A stretch of DNA of 64,000 nucleotides from Sphingomonas sp. S2-65 (GTDB lineage: Bacteria > Pseudomonadota > Alphaproteobacteria > Sphingomonadales > Sphingomonadaceae), in assembly GCF_021513175.1 (NCBI RefSeq), contig NZ_CP090953.1, positions 2,972,501 through 3,036,500 on the forward strand, in the 5' to 3' direction. The position numbers and the translations under genes are program-made. The notes beneath the pieces were generated by a model. That model had not been told where the DNA came from. It saw only the letters and a list, made by a program, of their open reading frames with translations, and did not search any database. Below, one piece after another: positions 19,633 to 28,208 of this stretch. Position 1 is the stretch's first letter; each line of letters starts with the position of its first letter.

Positions 19633-21522
19633 GTGAAGCTCGTTCGAGGTGCGTGGAAAATTCTCGTCGGGATCAAGGACTTCCTGGTCCTGGTCTTCAT
19701 GCTGCTGTTCTTCACGGCGTTGTTCGCGGCGCTGTCGCACCGGCCCAACAAGGCGGGGCTCCGCGACGGCGCGCTGGTGATCGCGTTCAACGGGACGCTG
19801 AGCGAGCAGCCCGAGGACAATGATCCGCTGGCGAGCGTGACCGGCCGGCGGGCGCTGAAGCAGCTTCGCCTGCGCGACGTGCTGCGCGCACTCGACAGCG
19901 CAAAGAGCGATGCGCGCGTGAAGGCCGTGGTGCTCGACCTGGACAGCTTCATGGGCGGCTATCCCGCGGCGGTCGCGGAAGTCGGCGAAGCGGTGCGGCG
20001 GGTTCGCGCGACCGGCAAGCCGGTGCTCGCTTATGCCACCGGCTATACCGATGCCGGCTATCTGATCGCCGCCAACGCCAGCGAGGTCTGGCTCAACCCG
20101 ATGGGCGGCACGCTGTTCGCCGGCCCGGGCGGCCGCCAGCTTTATTATAAGGGGCTGCTCGACAAGCTCGGCGTTACCGCGCACGTCTACAAGGTCGGCA
20201 AGTTCAAGTCGGCGGTCGAGCCCTATATCCGCGCCGACATGTCGCCCGAGGCGCGCGAAGCCAATCAGGCGCTGTACGGCGGCATCCTGGCGCAGTGGCA
20301 GCAAAACGTCGCGACGGCGCGTCCCAAGGCGCGGATCGCCGACTATCTCACCAAGCCCGACCAGGTGGTGGCGACCACCGGCGGCGACATCGCGCTCGCC
20401 AATCTGAACTACGGCCTGGTCGACAAGCTGGGCGACCGTTTGGCGTTCGGCAAGCGCGTGGCGGAGATCGCGGGCAAGCCCACGGGCAAGCCTGCGGGCA
20501 ATTTCAATGCGATCAAGCTGAGCAACTGGCTCGCCGCGAACCCGCTGCCGACCGGCGGCGAGGCGATCGGCGTGATCACCGTGGCCGGCGAGATCGTCGA
20601 TGGCGAGGCGGGCCCGGGAAGCGCGGGCGGCGACACCGTGAGCGGGCTGCTGCTCAAGGGACTGGCCGAGAAGAAGCTGAAGGCGCTGGTGGTGCGGATC
20701 GATTCGCCGGGCGGCTCCGCGCTCGCGTCCGAGCAGATCCGCCAGGCGGTCCTCCAGGCCAAGGCGCAAGGGCTGCCGGTGGTGGTGTCGATGGGCAGCC
20801 TGGCGGCGAGCGGCGGCTATTGGGTGGCGACCGCAGGCGATGTGATCTTTGCCGAGCCGAACACCATTACCGGGTCGATCGGCATCTTCGGGATCATCCC
20901 GACCTTCGAGAACACGCTCGCCAAGATCGGCGTGACCACCGATGGGGTACAGACCACGCCGATGACCGGGCAGCCCGACGTGACCGGCGGCACCAACGAA
21001 GTGACCGACCGCGTGCTGCAGGCGGGGATCTCCAACGGCTATGCGCGCTTCATCCAGCGCGTGTCGGAATCGCGCAAGCTGCCGCCGCAGCGAGTGGACG
21101 AGATCGGCCAAGGCCGGGTGTGGATCGGCGGCGTGGCGCACCAGCTGCGGCTGGTCGACCGGTTCGGCGGGCTGCAGGCGGCGATCGACGAAGCCGCCAA
21201 GCGGGCGAATCTGGACCCGGCCAAGGTGCATGCCACCTATCTGGAGAAGGAACCGAGCAGCTGGATCGCGTTCGCCAACGCATTCGCCGAGGACGATTCG
21301 GACGATGATTGGGCCGAGCAGCCCGCCGGCGCCGATCTGTACGCCCGCATCGCGCTGGAGCGGCGCGGGCTGGTCGGCCAGGCGCTGGGCGACGCACGCC
21401 GGCTGAGCGCAGGCGGATCGGTGCAGGCGCGCTGCCTGGAATGCGGAGGCTTCGGCCCCGCGGGCGGACGGGCTGGCGACCAGAACCTGTTCGACCTGGT
21501 CATGGCGCGGTTCGGCCTGTGA
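19633..21522 (+). CDS. sppA: Signal peptide peptidase SppA, 67K type
   Basis: A 629-residue inner-membrane serine protease with its active site in the periplasm. One membrane helix near the N-terminus (FLVLVFMLLFFTALFAAL) precedes two tandem crotonase-like domains. The Lys general base is in KVGKFKSAVEPY in the first domain. The Ser nucleophile is in MGSLAASGGYWVA in the second. It degrades signal peptides left in the membrane. Start: a GTG after GGAG giving MKLVRGAWK, matching the family N-terminus. A TTG 21 bases upstream would also be open. The C-terminal tail is longer than usual and ends with a Cys pair (RCLECGG). It overlaps the next gene as GTGA. Confidence 0.92.
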   Translation: MKLVRGAWKILVGIKDFLVLVFMLLFFTALFAALSHRPNKAGLRDGALVIAFNGTLSEQPEDNDPLASVTGRRALKQLRLRDVLRALDSAKSDARVKAVVLDLDSFMGGYPAAVAEVGEAVRRVRATGKPVLAYATGYTDAGYLIAANASEVWLNPMGGTLFAGPGGRQLYYKGLLDKLGVTAHVYKVGKFKSAVEPYIRADMSPEAREANQALYGGILAQWQQNVATARPKARIADYLTKPDQVVATTGGDIALANLNYGLVDKLGDRLAFGKRVAEIAGKPTGKPAGNFNAIKLSNWLAANPLPTGGEAIGVITVAGEIVDGEAGPGSAGGDTVSGLLLKGLAEKKLKALVVRIDSPGGSALASEQIRQAVLQAKAQGLPVVVSMGSLAASGGYWVATAGDVIFAEPNTITGSIGIFGIIPTFENTLAKIGVTTDGVQTTPMTGQPDVTGGTNEVTDRVLQAGISNGYARFIQRVSESRKLPPQRVDEIGQGRVWIGGVAHQLRLVDRFGGLQAAIDEAAKRANLDPAKVHATYLEKEPSSWIAFANAFAEDDSDDDWAEQPAGADLYARIALERRGLVGQALGDARRLSAGGSVQARCLECGGFGPAGGRAGDQNLFDLVMARFGL

Positions 21523-22079
21523 TCGCGATCCGGCCCGCGCAGCCCCAGGATGCTGCCTCGATCGCCGCGATCTACGCCCCGCATGTGCTGACCGGCACCG
21601 TGTCGTTCGAGACCGATCCGCCCGACGCGCGCGCGATGCGGGCGCGGATGGCGGCCAGCGACGGGCTGTATCCCTGGCTGGTGGTGACCAACGGCGACCC
21701 GGAAGGCGGCGTGATCGGCTATGCCTATGCCACGCGTTTTCGCGACCGGCCGGCATATCACTATGTGGTCGAGACTTCGATCTACATGACCGATGCGTCG
21801 CGCGGACAGGGCGCGGGGCGGCTGCTGTACGAGGCGTTGATCGACACGCTGCGGGCGCAAGGGTTCGTCCAGGCGATCGGCGCGATCGCGCTGCCCAACG
21901 ACCATTCGATCAAGCTGCACGAAGCGGTCGGGTTCAGGCGCGCCGGGGTGTACCGCGAGGTCGGGTACAAGCATGGCCAGTGGATCGATGTCGGGATCTG
22001 GCAGTGTGAGCTCAACGAACCGCGCGTGCCGCCGGTGGAGCCGAAGCGGTTCGCCGATGTGGGGGTGGTGCGGGGCTGA
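21519..22079 (+). CDS. GNAT acetyltransferase, phosphinothricin acetyltransferase-like
   Basis: A 186-residue GNAT enzyme. It starts IAIRPAQPQDAASIAAIYAPHVLTG and contains the acetyl-CoA loop SRGQGAGRLLYEALI and the C-terminal LHEAVGFRRAGVYREVGYKHGQWIDVGIWQ pattern, which is typical of the PAT/YncA group that acetylates phosphinothricin or methionine sulfone/sulfoximine. The GTG start overlaps the sppA stop, giving coupling. Actual substrate in this organism is unknown; housekeeping amine acetylation is as likely as resistance. Confidence 0.88.
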   Translation: MIAIRPAQPQDAASIAAIYAPHVLTGTVSFETDPPDARAMRARMAASDGLYPWLVVTNGDPEGGVIGYAYATRFRDRPAYHYVVETSIYMTDASRGQGAGRLLYEALIDTLRAQGFVQAIGAIALPNDHSIKLHEAVGFRRAGVYREVGYKHGQWIDVGIWQCELNEPRVPPVEPKRFADVGVVRG

Positions 22080-22115
22080 CTCCGATGCCGCGCTGATCGG
22101 CGATGCTTGCCTCAA

Positions 22116-22236
22116 TCCTCCCCTGCAAGGGGAGGGGGACCGCCAGCGTAGCTGGTGGTGGAGGGGTGTCCCCTTTCCGGTAGCGGGATACCCCTCCGTC
22201 ACGCTGCGCGTGCCACCTCCCCTTGCAGGGGAGGAT
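22116..22236. repeat. GC-rich inverted pair of REP-like units (A and B)
   Basis: Unit A (22116-22167) reads TCCTCCCCTGCAAGGGGAGG, then GGGACC, a small palindrome, and GGTGGAGGGG. Unit B (22190-22236) is the same module in opposite orientation. The pair can fold into one large cruciform. Related units follow at 22284, 22708 and 22795. Confidence 0.75.
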
Positions 22237-22283
22237 TTTTCCGCCTGCGGTGCTTGCCGCAAACGACATCGCTCGTGGTGATC

Positions 22284-22335
22284 CCCCTCCACCATGCTTC
22301 GCATGGTCCCCCTTCCCCGTGCCGGGGAGGATTTG
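22284..22335. repeat. REP-like unit C
   Basis: CCCCTCCACC, then the palindrome ATGCTTCGCAT, then GGTCCCCC and CCCCGTGCCGGGG. This unit and its downstream flank recur almost unchanged at 22795-22845. It forms the 3' edge of the duplicated segment that includes the broken sigma-factor copy. Confidence 0.75.
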
Positions 22336-22346
22336 GGAGGGTCGGG

Positions 22347-22664
22347 TTAGTTCAGGGTCAGGCTGGGCTTGCACGGTGACCATGCGGGTTGCGGGTGCCT
22401 GGGCTGCTTCGACGGCGCGCACGGTAGCCATGCGGTTATGCGGCAGGTCGGCATTGGGGAGCAGCGTGGCAGCCACCGGCCGGGACTTGGCGGCGGGACG
22501 GTTGGACCCGGCCATCACGGCGAAGCGCGGGTCGGCGGCGGCGTTTCCAGCGACAGGTCGTCGAGGGTGGAAGCCTGGAACACGCGGCGGGCGACGGTCT
22601 CGCGGTCGCGCTCGAGCTTGGCTTCGAGCTTGTCGAGCTCGGCGGGATTGATGCCGTGGGTGGC
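22347..22664 (-). pseudogene. Broken duplicate of the 3' end of the adjacent sigma-factor gene
   Basis: On the minus strand this segment is nearly identical to 22856-23236, the last third of the intact sigma-70-family gene. It differs by a 64-base deletion (equivalent to 23052-23115) and a one-base insertion near 22369. The deletion shifts the frame and removes the residues of the region-4 helix-turn-helix (TGVTKERVRQITKRAAKTI). Translation would stop eight codons after SLET. Upstream homology ends near 22664, so there is no promoter or N-terminal part. The duplicated unit also carries the downstream REP-like unit, which points to a tandem duplication between repeats followed by decay. Confidence 0.85.
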
Positions 22665-22707
22665 ATGGCGCGGCGCTTGCCAGTTTGAACGCGGCCAGAG
22701 GCCCAGC

Positions 22708-22845
22708 AAATCCTCCCCGGAACGGGGAGGGGGACCGCTCGCGCGAGCGAGTGGTGGAGGGGGCTTGCCTCTAAGGACATCGCCCGTGGTGAAACCCCTC
22801 CACCATGCTTCGCATGGTCCCCCTCCCCGTGCCGGGGAGGATTTG
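22708..22845. repeat. Inverted pair of REP-like units (D and E)
   Basis: Unit D (22708-22763: AAATCCTCCCCGGAACGGGG, then GGGACC, palindrome CTCGCGCGAG, GGTGGAGGGG) and unit E (22795-22845) are in opposite orientation, 31 bases apart. They separate the broken sigma-factor duplicate from the intact gene. Confidence 0.75.
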
Positions 22846-22855
22846 GGAGGGTCGG

Positions 22856-23848
22856 TTAGTTGAGGGTCAGGCTGGGCTGCACGGTGACCATGCGGGTTGC
22901 GGGTGCCTGGGCTGCTTCAACGGCGCGCACGGTAGCCATACGGTTGTGCGGCAGGTCGGCATTGGGGAGCAGCGTGGCAGCCACCGGCCGGGACTTGGCG
23001 GCGGAACGGTTGGACCCGGCCATCACGGCAAAGCGGGGGTCGGCGGCGGCGATCTCGGCGATGGTCTTGGCGGCGCGCTTGGTGATCTGGCGCACGCGCT
23101 CCTTGGTGACGCCGGTTTCCAGCGACAGATCGTCGAGGGTGGAAGCCTGGAACACGCGGCGGGCGACGATCTCGCGGTCGCGCTCGAGCTTGGCTTCGAG
23201 CTTGTCGAGTTCGGCGGGGTCGATGCCGTGGGTGGCGGTCTTGAGGCGCGGGCCTTCGCGGCGCAGCGCGGCTTCCTGGCGCTTGGGACGGGGACGGCGG
23301 GCGAGCGCTTCGATGCCGACCTTGCGCAGATGATCGACATAGGCGTCGATCAGCGACGAGATGGCGCCGTCGGCGAGATAGTCCGAGGCGGCGGCTTCGG
23401 TGCGCTCGAGGGCATAGTCGTCGGCGATCATCGATTCGGGCGAGATTTCCTCGCCGTCGGGGCCGGTGGCGAGCGCGCTGAGCGACACAGTGGTCGCCTC
23501 GACCTTCTTGGCGGAAGGTCGCTGATCGGTCATCAGGCGGAAGCGCAGGCTCTGGAGCTCGCCGCGGATCTGCCAGTTCACGAAAGTGGTGAACTGCGCC
23601 TTGGCGGGGTCATAGGCTTCGATCGCGCGGTGGACGGCGATGGCGCAGCACTGCTCGGCATCGTCGAAATGCGCGACCAGGCCGTACTGGCGGACGAAGT
23701 GGCGGATGCGCGGGGCGATCAGCTTGAGGATCTGGGCGAAGGCACGGTCGACGGTGACGCGCTGGCGGTTGGTGCGCGGCGCATCCTTGGGCGTGTTCTC
23801 GAGAACGACGGCAACAGCGGCCTCGAGCGCGATCGTGGTCTTCGACAT
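22856..23848 (-). CDS. Sigma-70 family RNA polymerase sigma factor, two-domain type with long C-terminal tail
   Basis: A 330-residue protein. Region 2 lies at about residues 45-115 (IRHFVRQYGLVAHFDDAEQ, AIEAYDPAKAQFTTFVNWQIRGEL), which binds core polymerase and the -10 element. Region 4 lies at 222-266 (STLDDLSLETGVTKERVRQITKRA), the -35 reader. The middle linker (120-220) is charged. A 64-residue tail rich in Ala, Pro and Arg follows region 4 and is unusual. It is not a typical ECF factor (no adjacent anti-sigma gene, longer) and not RpoH (no RpoH box seen). AGGGGA lies eight bases before the ATG. Its regulon is unknown. Confidence 0.82.
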   Translation of the reverse strand: MSKTTIALEAAVAVVLENTPKDAPRTNRQRVTVDRAFAQILKLIAPRIRHFVRQYGLVAHFDDAEQCCAIAVHRAIEAYDPAKAQFTTFVNWQIRGELQSLRFRLMTDQRPSAKKVEATTVSLSALATGPDGEEISPESMIADDYALERTEAAASDYLADGAISSLIDAYVDHLRKVGIEALARRPRPKRQEAALRREGPRLKTATHGIDPAELDKLEAKLERDREIVARRVFQASTLDDLSLETGVTKERVRQITKRAAKTIAEIAAADPRFAVMAGSNRSAAKSRPVAATLLPNADLPHNRMATVRAVEAAQAPATRMVTVQPSLTLN

Positions 23849-24006
23849 GATGTGATCCCCTGTTTCATCGTGCGGCGAGCCGCGCTGATGGAGGACCTAT
23901 GAACGCTCGCCGGGAGCCGGCCTATTCGCTGCAACTCCTTACGGGGACTCTCCCTACGGGGGATTCCCGGGATGGGCCCGGCAAGGTTTCGTTAAAGCTT
24001 TCGCCC

Positions 24007-24639
24007 TCAGCGCCGCCCGCGATAGGCAGGCAGGCCAAGCTTCCATTTGATCGCGGCGGCACGCAGGCCGAAGCCCGCAGCTGCGGCGATCAGCCCGGCG
24101 GGAAGCGACGGCAGCCCGGCCAGGCTCATAGTTACATATAGAGCGGAAGTGAGCGCGGCGGCGGTTACGTACAGCTCCGGACGCATCAAAATCGACGGCT
24201 CGCCGACCAGTATGTCGCGGATGATGCCGCCGACACAGGCGGTGACCACCCCCATGAACGCCGCGGGCACGGGCGGAATGCCATAGCCGAGCGACTTGGC
24301 CGCGCCGAACGCGGCATAGGCGGCGAGCCCGAAGGCATCGAGCCAGGCGAAGCTGCGGTCGCTCCACCAATGTTCCGGCGTGAGCCAGATCAGCACGGCG
24401 ACCGACAGGCAGATCGTCGCGACGCTGGCATCATGCACCCAGAATACCGGCGCGCCGATCAACAGATCGCGCACCGTGCCGCCGCCGACGCCGGTTATCA
24501 GCGCGAAAAAGGCGGCGGTGACGAAGGTCTGCGCGCGCCGGGTCGCCGACAGGGCGCCGGTGGCGGCGAACACGGCGATGCCGAACAGGTCGAGCCAGGG
24601 GAGGATGGGGCCGATCTGGGTGGTGACTTCGACTTGCAT
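24007..24639 (-). CDS. TRIC/UPF0126 family membrane protein (YicG-like)
   Basis: A 210-residue inner-membrane protein with about seven hydrophobic helices and two repeated halves, each with the glycine motif of the family: ALITGVGGGTVRDLLIG in the first and GVVTACVGGIIRDILVG in the second. Prokaryotic members form trimeric cation channels; some are linked to glycine uptake. The start at MQVEVTTQIGPIL is chosen because the 29 codons before it are Arg-rich and lack membrane or domain character; GGGAAAAG precedes it. No operon partner. Confidence 0.87.
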   Translation of the reverse strand: MQVEVTTQIGPILPWLDLFGIAVFAATGALSATRRAQTFVTAAFFALITGVGGGTVRDLLIGAPVFWVHDASVATICLSVAVLIWLTPEHWWSDRSFAWLDAFGLAAYAAFGAAKSLGYGIPPVPAAFMGVVTACVGGIIRDILVGEPSILMRPELYVTAAALTSALYVTMSLAGLPSLPAGLIAAAAGFGLRAAAIKWKLGLPAYRGRR

Positions 24640-24742
24640 GCGCCGCTTTTCCCGTGTGCGCGCGGACAGGTCAAACCGGTACTGGCGATGGCGGGGCCGC
24701 TGCGGCATTAGGAGCCGCCCACTCACTGGACATTATGTGCTT

Positions 24743-25387
24743 ATGCAACGCACCGAACCTCCGCTGATCGTCGTTGCCGTGCTGCTGGCGGCGCTGGCCG
24801 GCTATGTCGACGCGATCGCCTTCACCAGCCTGGGCGGGTTCTTCGCGTCGTTCATGAGCGGCAATTCGACTCGGCTCGGCATCGGTTTGGGCAGCGGCGA
24901 TGCCTATGCCGCGAAGATGGCGGGCGGGCTGATCCTGAGCTTCGTGAGCGGCGTGATCGCGGCGAGCGTGATCGCGCGGGCAACCGGCGCGCGGGCGCGC
25001 GGCGCGGTGATGGCGGCGGTGACGCTGCTGCTGTTGGCGGCGGCCATCGTGGCGGCGGTGATCCCCGGCCCGGCGGTGCTGTTGCTGCTCGCCTGCGCGA
25101 TGGGCGTGGAAAACGGCGTGTTCACGCGCGACGGCGAGGTGTCGATCGGGCTGACCTACATGACCGGATCGCTGGTGCGGATGGGGCAGAAGCTGGGCGG
25201 CGCGCTGATGGGCGATGCCGACCGTTGGGGCTGGGTGCCCTATCTGACGCTGTGGATCGGCTTCGTGGCCGGAGCGGTCTCGGGCGCTGCGAGCCAGTGG
25301 CGCTGGGAATGGGATGCCTTGTGGCTCGCCGTTCTGCTGGCGGCGGCAATCACCATCGTGCTGGTGCGGCTCGAGCGGCGGGCGTAG
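24743..25387 (+). CDS. DUF1275 (YoaK-like) membrane protein
   Basis: A 214-residue protein with about six membrane helices. The family signature AGYVDAIAFTSLGGFFASFMSGNSTRLG sits at the N-terminus, and LTYMTGSLVRMGQKLG appears in the second half. DUF1275 proteins are widespread inner-membrane proteins of unknown substrate, suspected to be transporters. It diverges from the TRIC-family gene; the ATG lies about 100 bases from that start. Its end faces the lpd gene across the second copy of the 84-bp inverted repeat. Confidence 0.87.
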   Translation: MQRTEPPLIVVAVLLAALAGYVDAIAFTSLGGFFASFMSGNSTRLGIGLGSGDAYAAKMAGGLILSFVSGVIAASVIARATGARARGAVMAAVTLLLLAAAIVAAVIPGPAVLLLLACAMGVENGVFTRDGEVSIGLTYMTGSLVRMGQKLGGALMGDADRWGWVPYLTLWIGFVAGAVSGAASQWRWEWDALWLAVLLAAAITIVLVRLERRA

Positions 25388-25416
25388 CGGGGGGTCTTCG
25401 CGGCCAGTTACACCAT

Positions 25417-25495
25417 GTCATCCCGGCCTTGAGCCGGGATCCCGCTTCTTCTCCCGGATCCAGGTAGCGGGACCCCGGCTCAAGGCCGGGGTGAC
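25417..25495. repeat. Inverted-repeat element, copy 2 (between convergent genes)
   Basis: The arms GTCATCCCGGCCTTGAGCC and GGCTCAAGGCCGGGGTGAC are identical to those at 4935-5018; only the loop differs (TTCTTCTCCCGGATCCAGGT here). It lies between the convergent DUF1275 gene and lpd. Confidence 0.87.
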
Positions 25496-25516
25496 AGAGG
25501 AACGGTTTGAGCGGGC

Positions 25517-26911
25517 TCAGACGTGGATCGGCTTGCCCAGCACGCCCATCGCGGCTTCCTTGAGCGCTTCCGAATGCGTCGGATGGGCGTGGCAGGTGTA
25601 GGCGATGTCTTCGGAGGTGGCGCCGAATTCCATTGCCTGCGCGGCCTGGGCGATCATGGTGCCGGCGACGGCGTTGATCATCCACACGCCGAGCACGCGG
25701 TCGGTCTTCGCATCGGCGATGACCTTGACCCAGCCATCGGCCTCGCGGTTGGTCTTGGCACGGCTGTTGCCGGCCATCGGGAACTTGCCGACCTTGACCT
25801 CGCCCTGTTCGCGCGCCTGCTCCTCGGTGAGGCCGACGCCCGACATCTCCGGCATGGTGTAGACGACGCTGGGAATGACGTCGTGGTTCACGATGCCGGT
25901 CAGGCCGGCGATGTTCTCGGCGACCGCGATGCCCTCATCCTCGGCCTTGTGCGCGAGCATCGGGCCGGGGATCACGTCGCCGATCGCCCAGACGCCGTCG
26001 ACCGCGGTGCGGAAGTCATGGTCGGTTTCGATCTGGTGGCGCTGGTTGAGCTGCAGGCCGATCTTGTCGAGGCCCAGCCCTTCGGTGTTGGGACGGCGGC
26101 CGATCGAGACCAGGACGTGGCTCGCCTCGATCGTCTCGGCCGCGCCGCCGGCGGCGGGCTCGACGGTCAGGGTGACGCCGGTGGCGGTCGCCTGCGCGCC
26201 GGTCACCTTGGTGCCGAGCTTGAACTCGAAGCCCTGCTTCTTGAAGATGCGCTGGGCGTCCTTGCGGATCTCGCCGTCCATGCCGGGCAGGATCTGGTCG
26301 AGATATTCGACCACGGTGACCCTGGCGCCGAGGCGCTTCCACACCGAGCCGAGCTCGAGGCCGATCACGCCGCCGCCGATGACGACGAGGTGGCTGGGGA
26401 CTTCGCTCAGCTCGAGCGCGCCGGTCGAATCGACGATGCGCTGCTGGTCGACGGTGACGCCGGGCAGCGGCGTGACCGACGAGCCGGTGGCGATGACGAT
26501 GTTCTTGGCGGTGACGGCGCGCTCGCCGACCACGACGCTGTGCGCGTCCTGGAAGCTCGCGCGGCCCTTGAGCCATTCGACCTTGTTCTTCTTGAACAGG
26601 AACTCGATGCCGCCCGTCAGGCCCCTGACCGCTTCGCGGCGGCCGCCGTGCATCGCCTCGAGGTCGAGCTCGACCCCCTGGGTCTTGACGCCCCATTTGG
26701 CGAGCGTGCCGTCATGCGCTTCCTCGAACAGCTCGGAAGCGTGCAGCAGCGCCTTGGACGGGATGCAGCCGACATTGAGGCAGGTGCCGCCCAACGTTTC
26801 GCGCGATTCGGCGCAGGCGGTCCGGAGGCCCAGCTGCGCGGCGCGGATCGCGGCGACATAGCCGCCGGGACCCGAACCGATGACAAGGACGTCGAAGTCG
26901 TATTCAGCCAT
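25517..26911 (-). CDS. lpdA: Dihydrolipoyl dehydrogenase (E3) of the 2-oxoglutarate dehydrogenase complex
   Basis: A 464-residue FAD/NAD flavoenzyme that reoxidises dihydrolipoamide. FAD motif VIGSGPGGYVAAIRAA at the N-terminus; redox disulfide Cys44/Cys49 in GGTCLNVGCIPSKALLHAS; NAD-binding VIGGGVIGLELGSVWKRLGA; FAD site VWAIGDVIPGPMLAHKAEDEG; catalytic His-Glu in CHAHPTHSEALKEA near the C-terminus. It is the last gene of mdh-sucD-sucA-sucB-lpd, 10 bases after sucB, so it is the E3 of this complex. A second E3 for pyruvate dehydrogenase may exist elsewhere. Confidence 0.97.
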   Translation of the reverse strand: MAEYDFDVLVIGSGPGGYVAAIRAAQLGLRTACAESRETLGGTCLNVGCIPSKALLHASELFEEAHDGTLAKWGVKTQGVELDLEAMHGGRREAVRGLTGGIEFLFKKNKVEWLKGRASFQDAHSVVVGERAVTAKNIVIATGSSVTPLPGVTVDQQRIVDSTGALELSEVPSHLVVIGGGVIGLELGSVWKRLGARVTVVEYLDQILPGMDGEIRKDAQRIFKKQGFEFKLGTKVTGAQATATGVTLTVEPAAGGAAETIEASHVLVSIGRRPNTEGLGLDKIGLQLNQRHQIETDHDFRTAVDGVWAIGDVIPGPMLAHKAEDEGIAVAENIAGLTGIVNHDVIPSVVYTMPEMSGVGLTEEQAREQGEVKVGKFPMAGNSRAKTNREADGWVKVIADAKTDRVLGVWMINAVAGTMIAQAAQAMEFGATSEDIAYTCHAHPTHSEALKEAAMGVLGKPIHV

Positions 26912-26921
26912 GGTCTTGTCC

Positions 26922-28184
26922 TCAGAGATCGATCAGCAGGCGGGTCGGATCCTCGATCGCGTTCTTGAGCGCGACGAGGAAGGTCACGGCTTCGCGGCCG
27001 TCGATCAGGCGGTGATCGTAGGAGAGCGCGAGGTACATCATCGGGCGGACGACGACCTGGCCGTCGCGGACGACCGGGCGCTCCTCGATGCGGTGCAGGC
27101 CGAGCACGGCCGACTGGGGCGGGTTGATGATCGGCGTCGACATCAGCGAGCCGAACACGCCGCCGTTCGAGATGGTGAAGGTACCGCCCTTCATCTCGTC
27201 CATCTTGAGCGTGCCGTCCTTGGCGCGCTTGCCGAAGTCGCCGATCGTCTTTTCGATGCCCGAGACCGACAGATCCTGCGCGTCGCGGATGACCGGCACG
27301 ACCAAGCCGTTGGGCGCGGAAACCGCGACCGAGATGTCGGCATAATCGTGATAGACGATCTCATCGCCTTCGATCGAGGCGTTGACCGACGGGATGTCGC
27401 GCAGCGCCTGGACGGCCGCCTTCACGAAGAAGCCCATGAAGCCCAAGCGGACGCCGTGCTTCTTCTCGAACAGGTCCTTGTACTTGGCGCGCGCCTCGAT
27501 CACCGCGGTCATGTCCACGTCGTTGAACGTGGTGAGCATGGCGGCGGTGTTCTGCGCTTCCTTGAGGCGCTTGGCGACGGTCTGGCGCAGGCGCGTCATG
27601 CGGACGCGTTCTTCCTTGCGGCCGCCGGTCGACGCCGGTGCGGCTGCCGGTGCAGCGGCGGCGGCGGGCGCAGCGGCAGGCTTGTTCTGCGCGGCGGTCA
27701 GCACATCGTCCTTGGTCAGGCGGCCGTCTCGGCCGGTGCCCTGGACGCTCGAGGGATCGACGCCGGTCTCGAGCACCGCGCGGCGGACCGAGGGCGAGAG
27801 CGCGGCGGCCGCGTCGCTGCCCGGCGCCTGGCCCTGGGCGGGCGAGGACGAGCCATAGGAAGCGATTGCGGCGGGTGCCGCCGGCGCAGCGGCGGGAGCA
27901 GGAGCCGCAGCAGGCGCAGGTGCAGCCGCAGGCGAAGCGGCGGCGGAACCGCCTTCGGTGATCGTCGCGATGACCGCGCCGACTTCCACCGTGTCGCCGA
28001 CCTTGGCGAGCTGCTCGCCCATGATGCCGGCGACGGTCGAGGGAACCTCGACCGAGACCTTGTCGGTCTCGAGGCTGGCGATCGGCTCGTCGACCTTCAC
28101 GGGATCGCCGGGATTCTTCAGCCACTCGCCGACGGTTGCCTCGGTGATCGATTCACCCAGCACTGGGACCTTAACGTCTGCCAT
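26922..28184 (-). CDS. sucB: Dihydrolipoamide succinyltransferase (E2o)
   Basis: A 420-residue core subunit of 2-oxoglutarate dehydrogenase. One lipoyl domain at residues 1-75 with the lipoylated Lys42 in [13 protein letters not shown] long Ala/Pro linker. An E3-binding domain ([25 protein letters not shown]). A second Ala/Pro linker. The catalytic domain ends in [15 protein letters not shown] with the active-site His. It transfers succinyl groups from lipoamide to CoA. Placed between sucA (24 bases upstream) and lpd. The linkers are unusually rich in AAPAP-type repeats, which is normal for E2 proteins in GC-rich genomes. Confidence 0.97.
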   Translation of the reverse strand: MADVKVPVLGESITEATVGEWLKNPGDPVKVDEPIASLETDKVSVEVPSTVAGIMGEQLAKVGDTVEVGAVIATITEGGSAAASPAAAPAPAAAPAPAAAPAAPAAIASYGSSSPAQGQAPGSDAAAALSPSVRRAVLETGVDPSSVQGTGRDGRLTKDDVLTAAQNKPAAAPAAAAAPAAAPASTGGRKEERVRMTRLRQTVAKRLKEAQNTAAMLTTFNDVDMTAVIEARAKYKDLFEKKHGVRLGFMGFFVKAAVQALRDIPSVNASIEGDEIVYHDYADISVAVSAPNGLVVPVIRDAQDLSVSGIEKTIGDFGKRAKDGTLKMDEMKGGTFTISNGGVFGSLMSTPIINPPQSAVLGLHRIEERPVVRDGQVVVRPMMYLALSYDHRLIDGREAVTFLVALKNAIEDPTRLLIDL

Positions 28185-28208
28185 GTCTTTTCTTCCTCGT
28201 TCCCAGTC

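Noticed and set aside
19576..21756. A 726-codon minus-strand frame
   Set aside because: Antisense to sppA and the acetyltransferase; His/Arg/Gln-rich shadow.
22116..22845. CRISPR array
   Set aside because: Repeats are palindromic, alternate in orientation and lack uniform spacers; no cas genes nearby.
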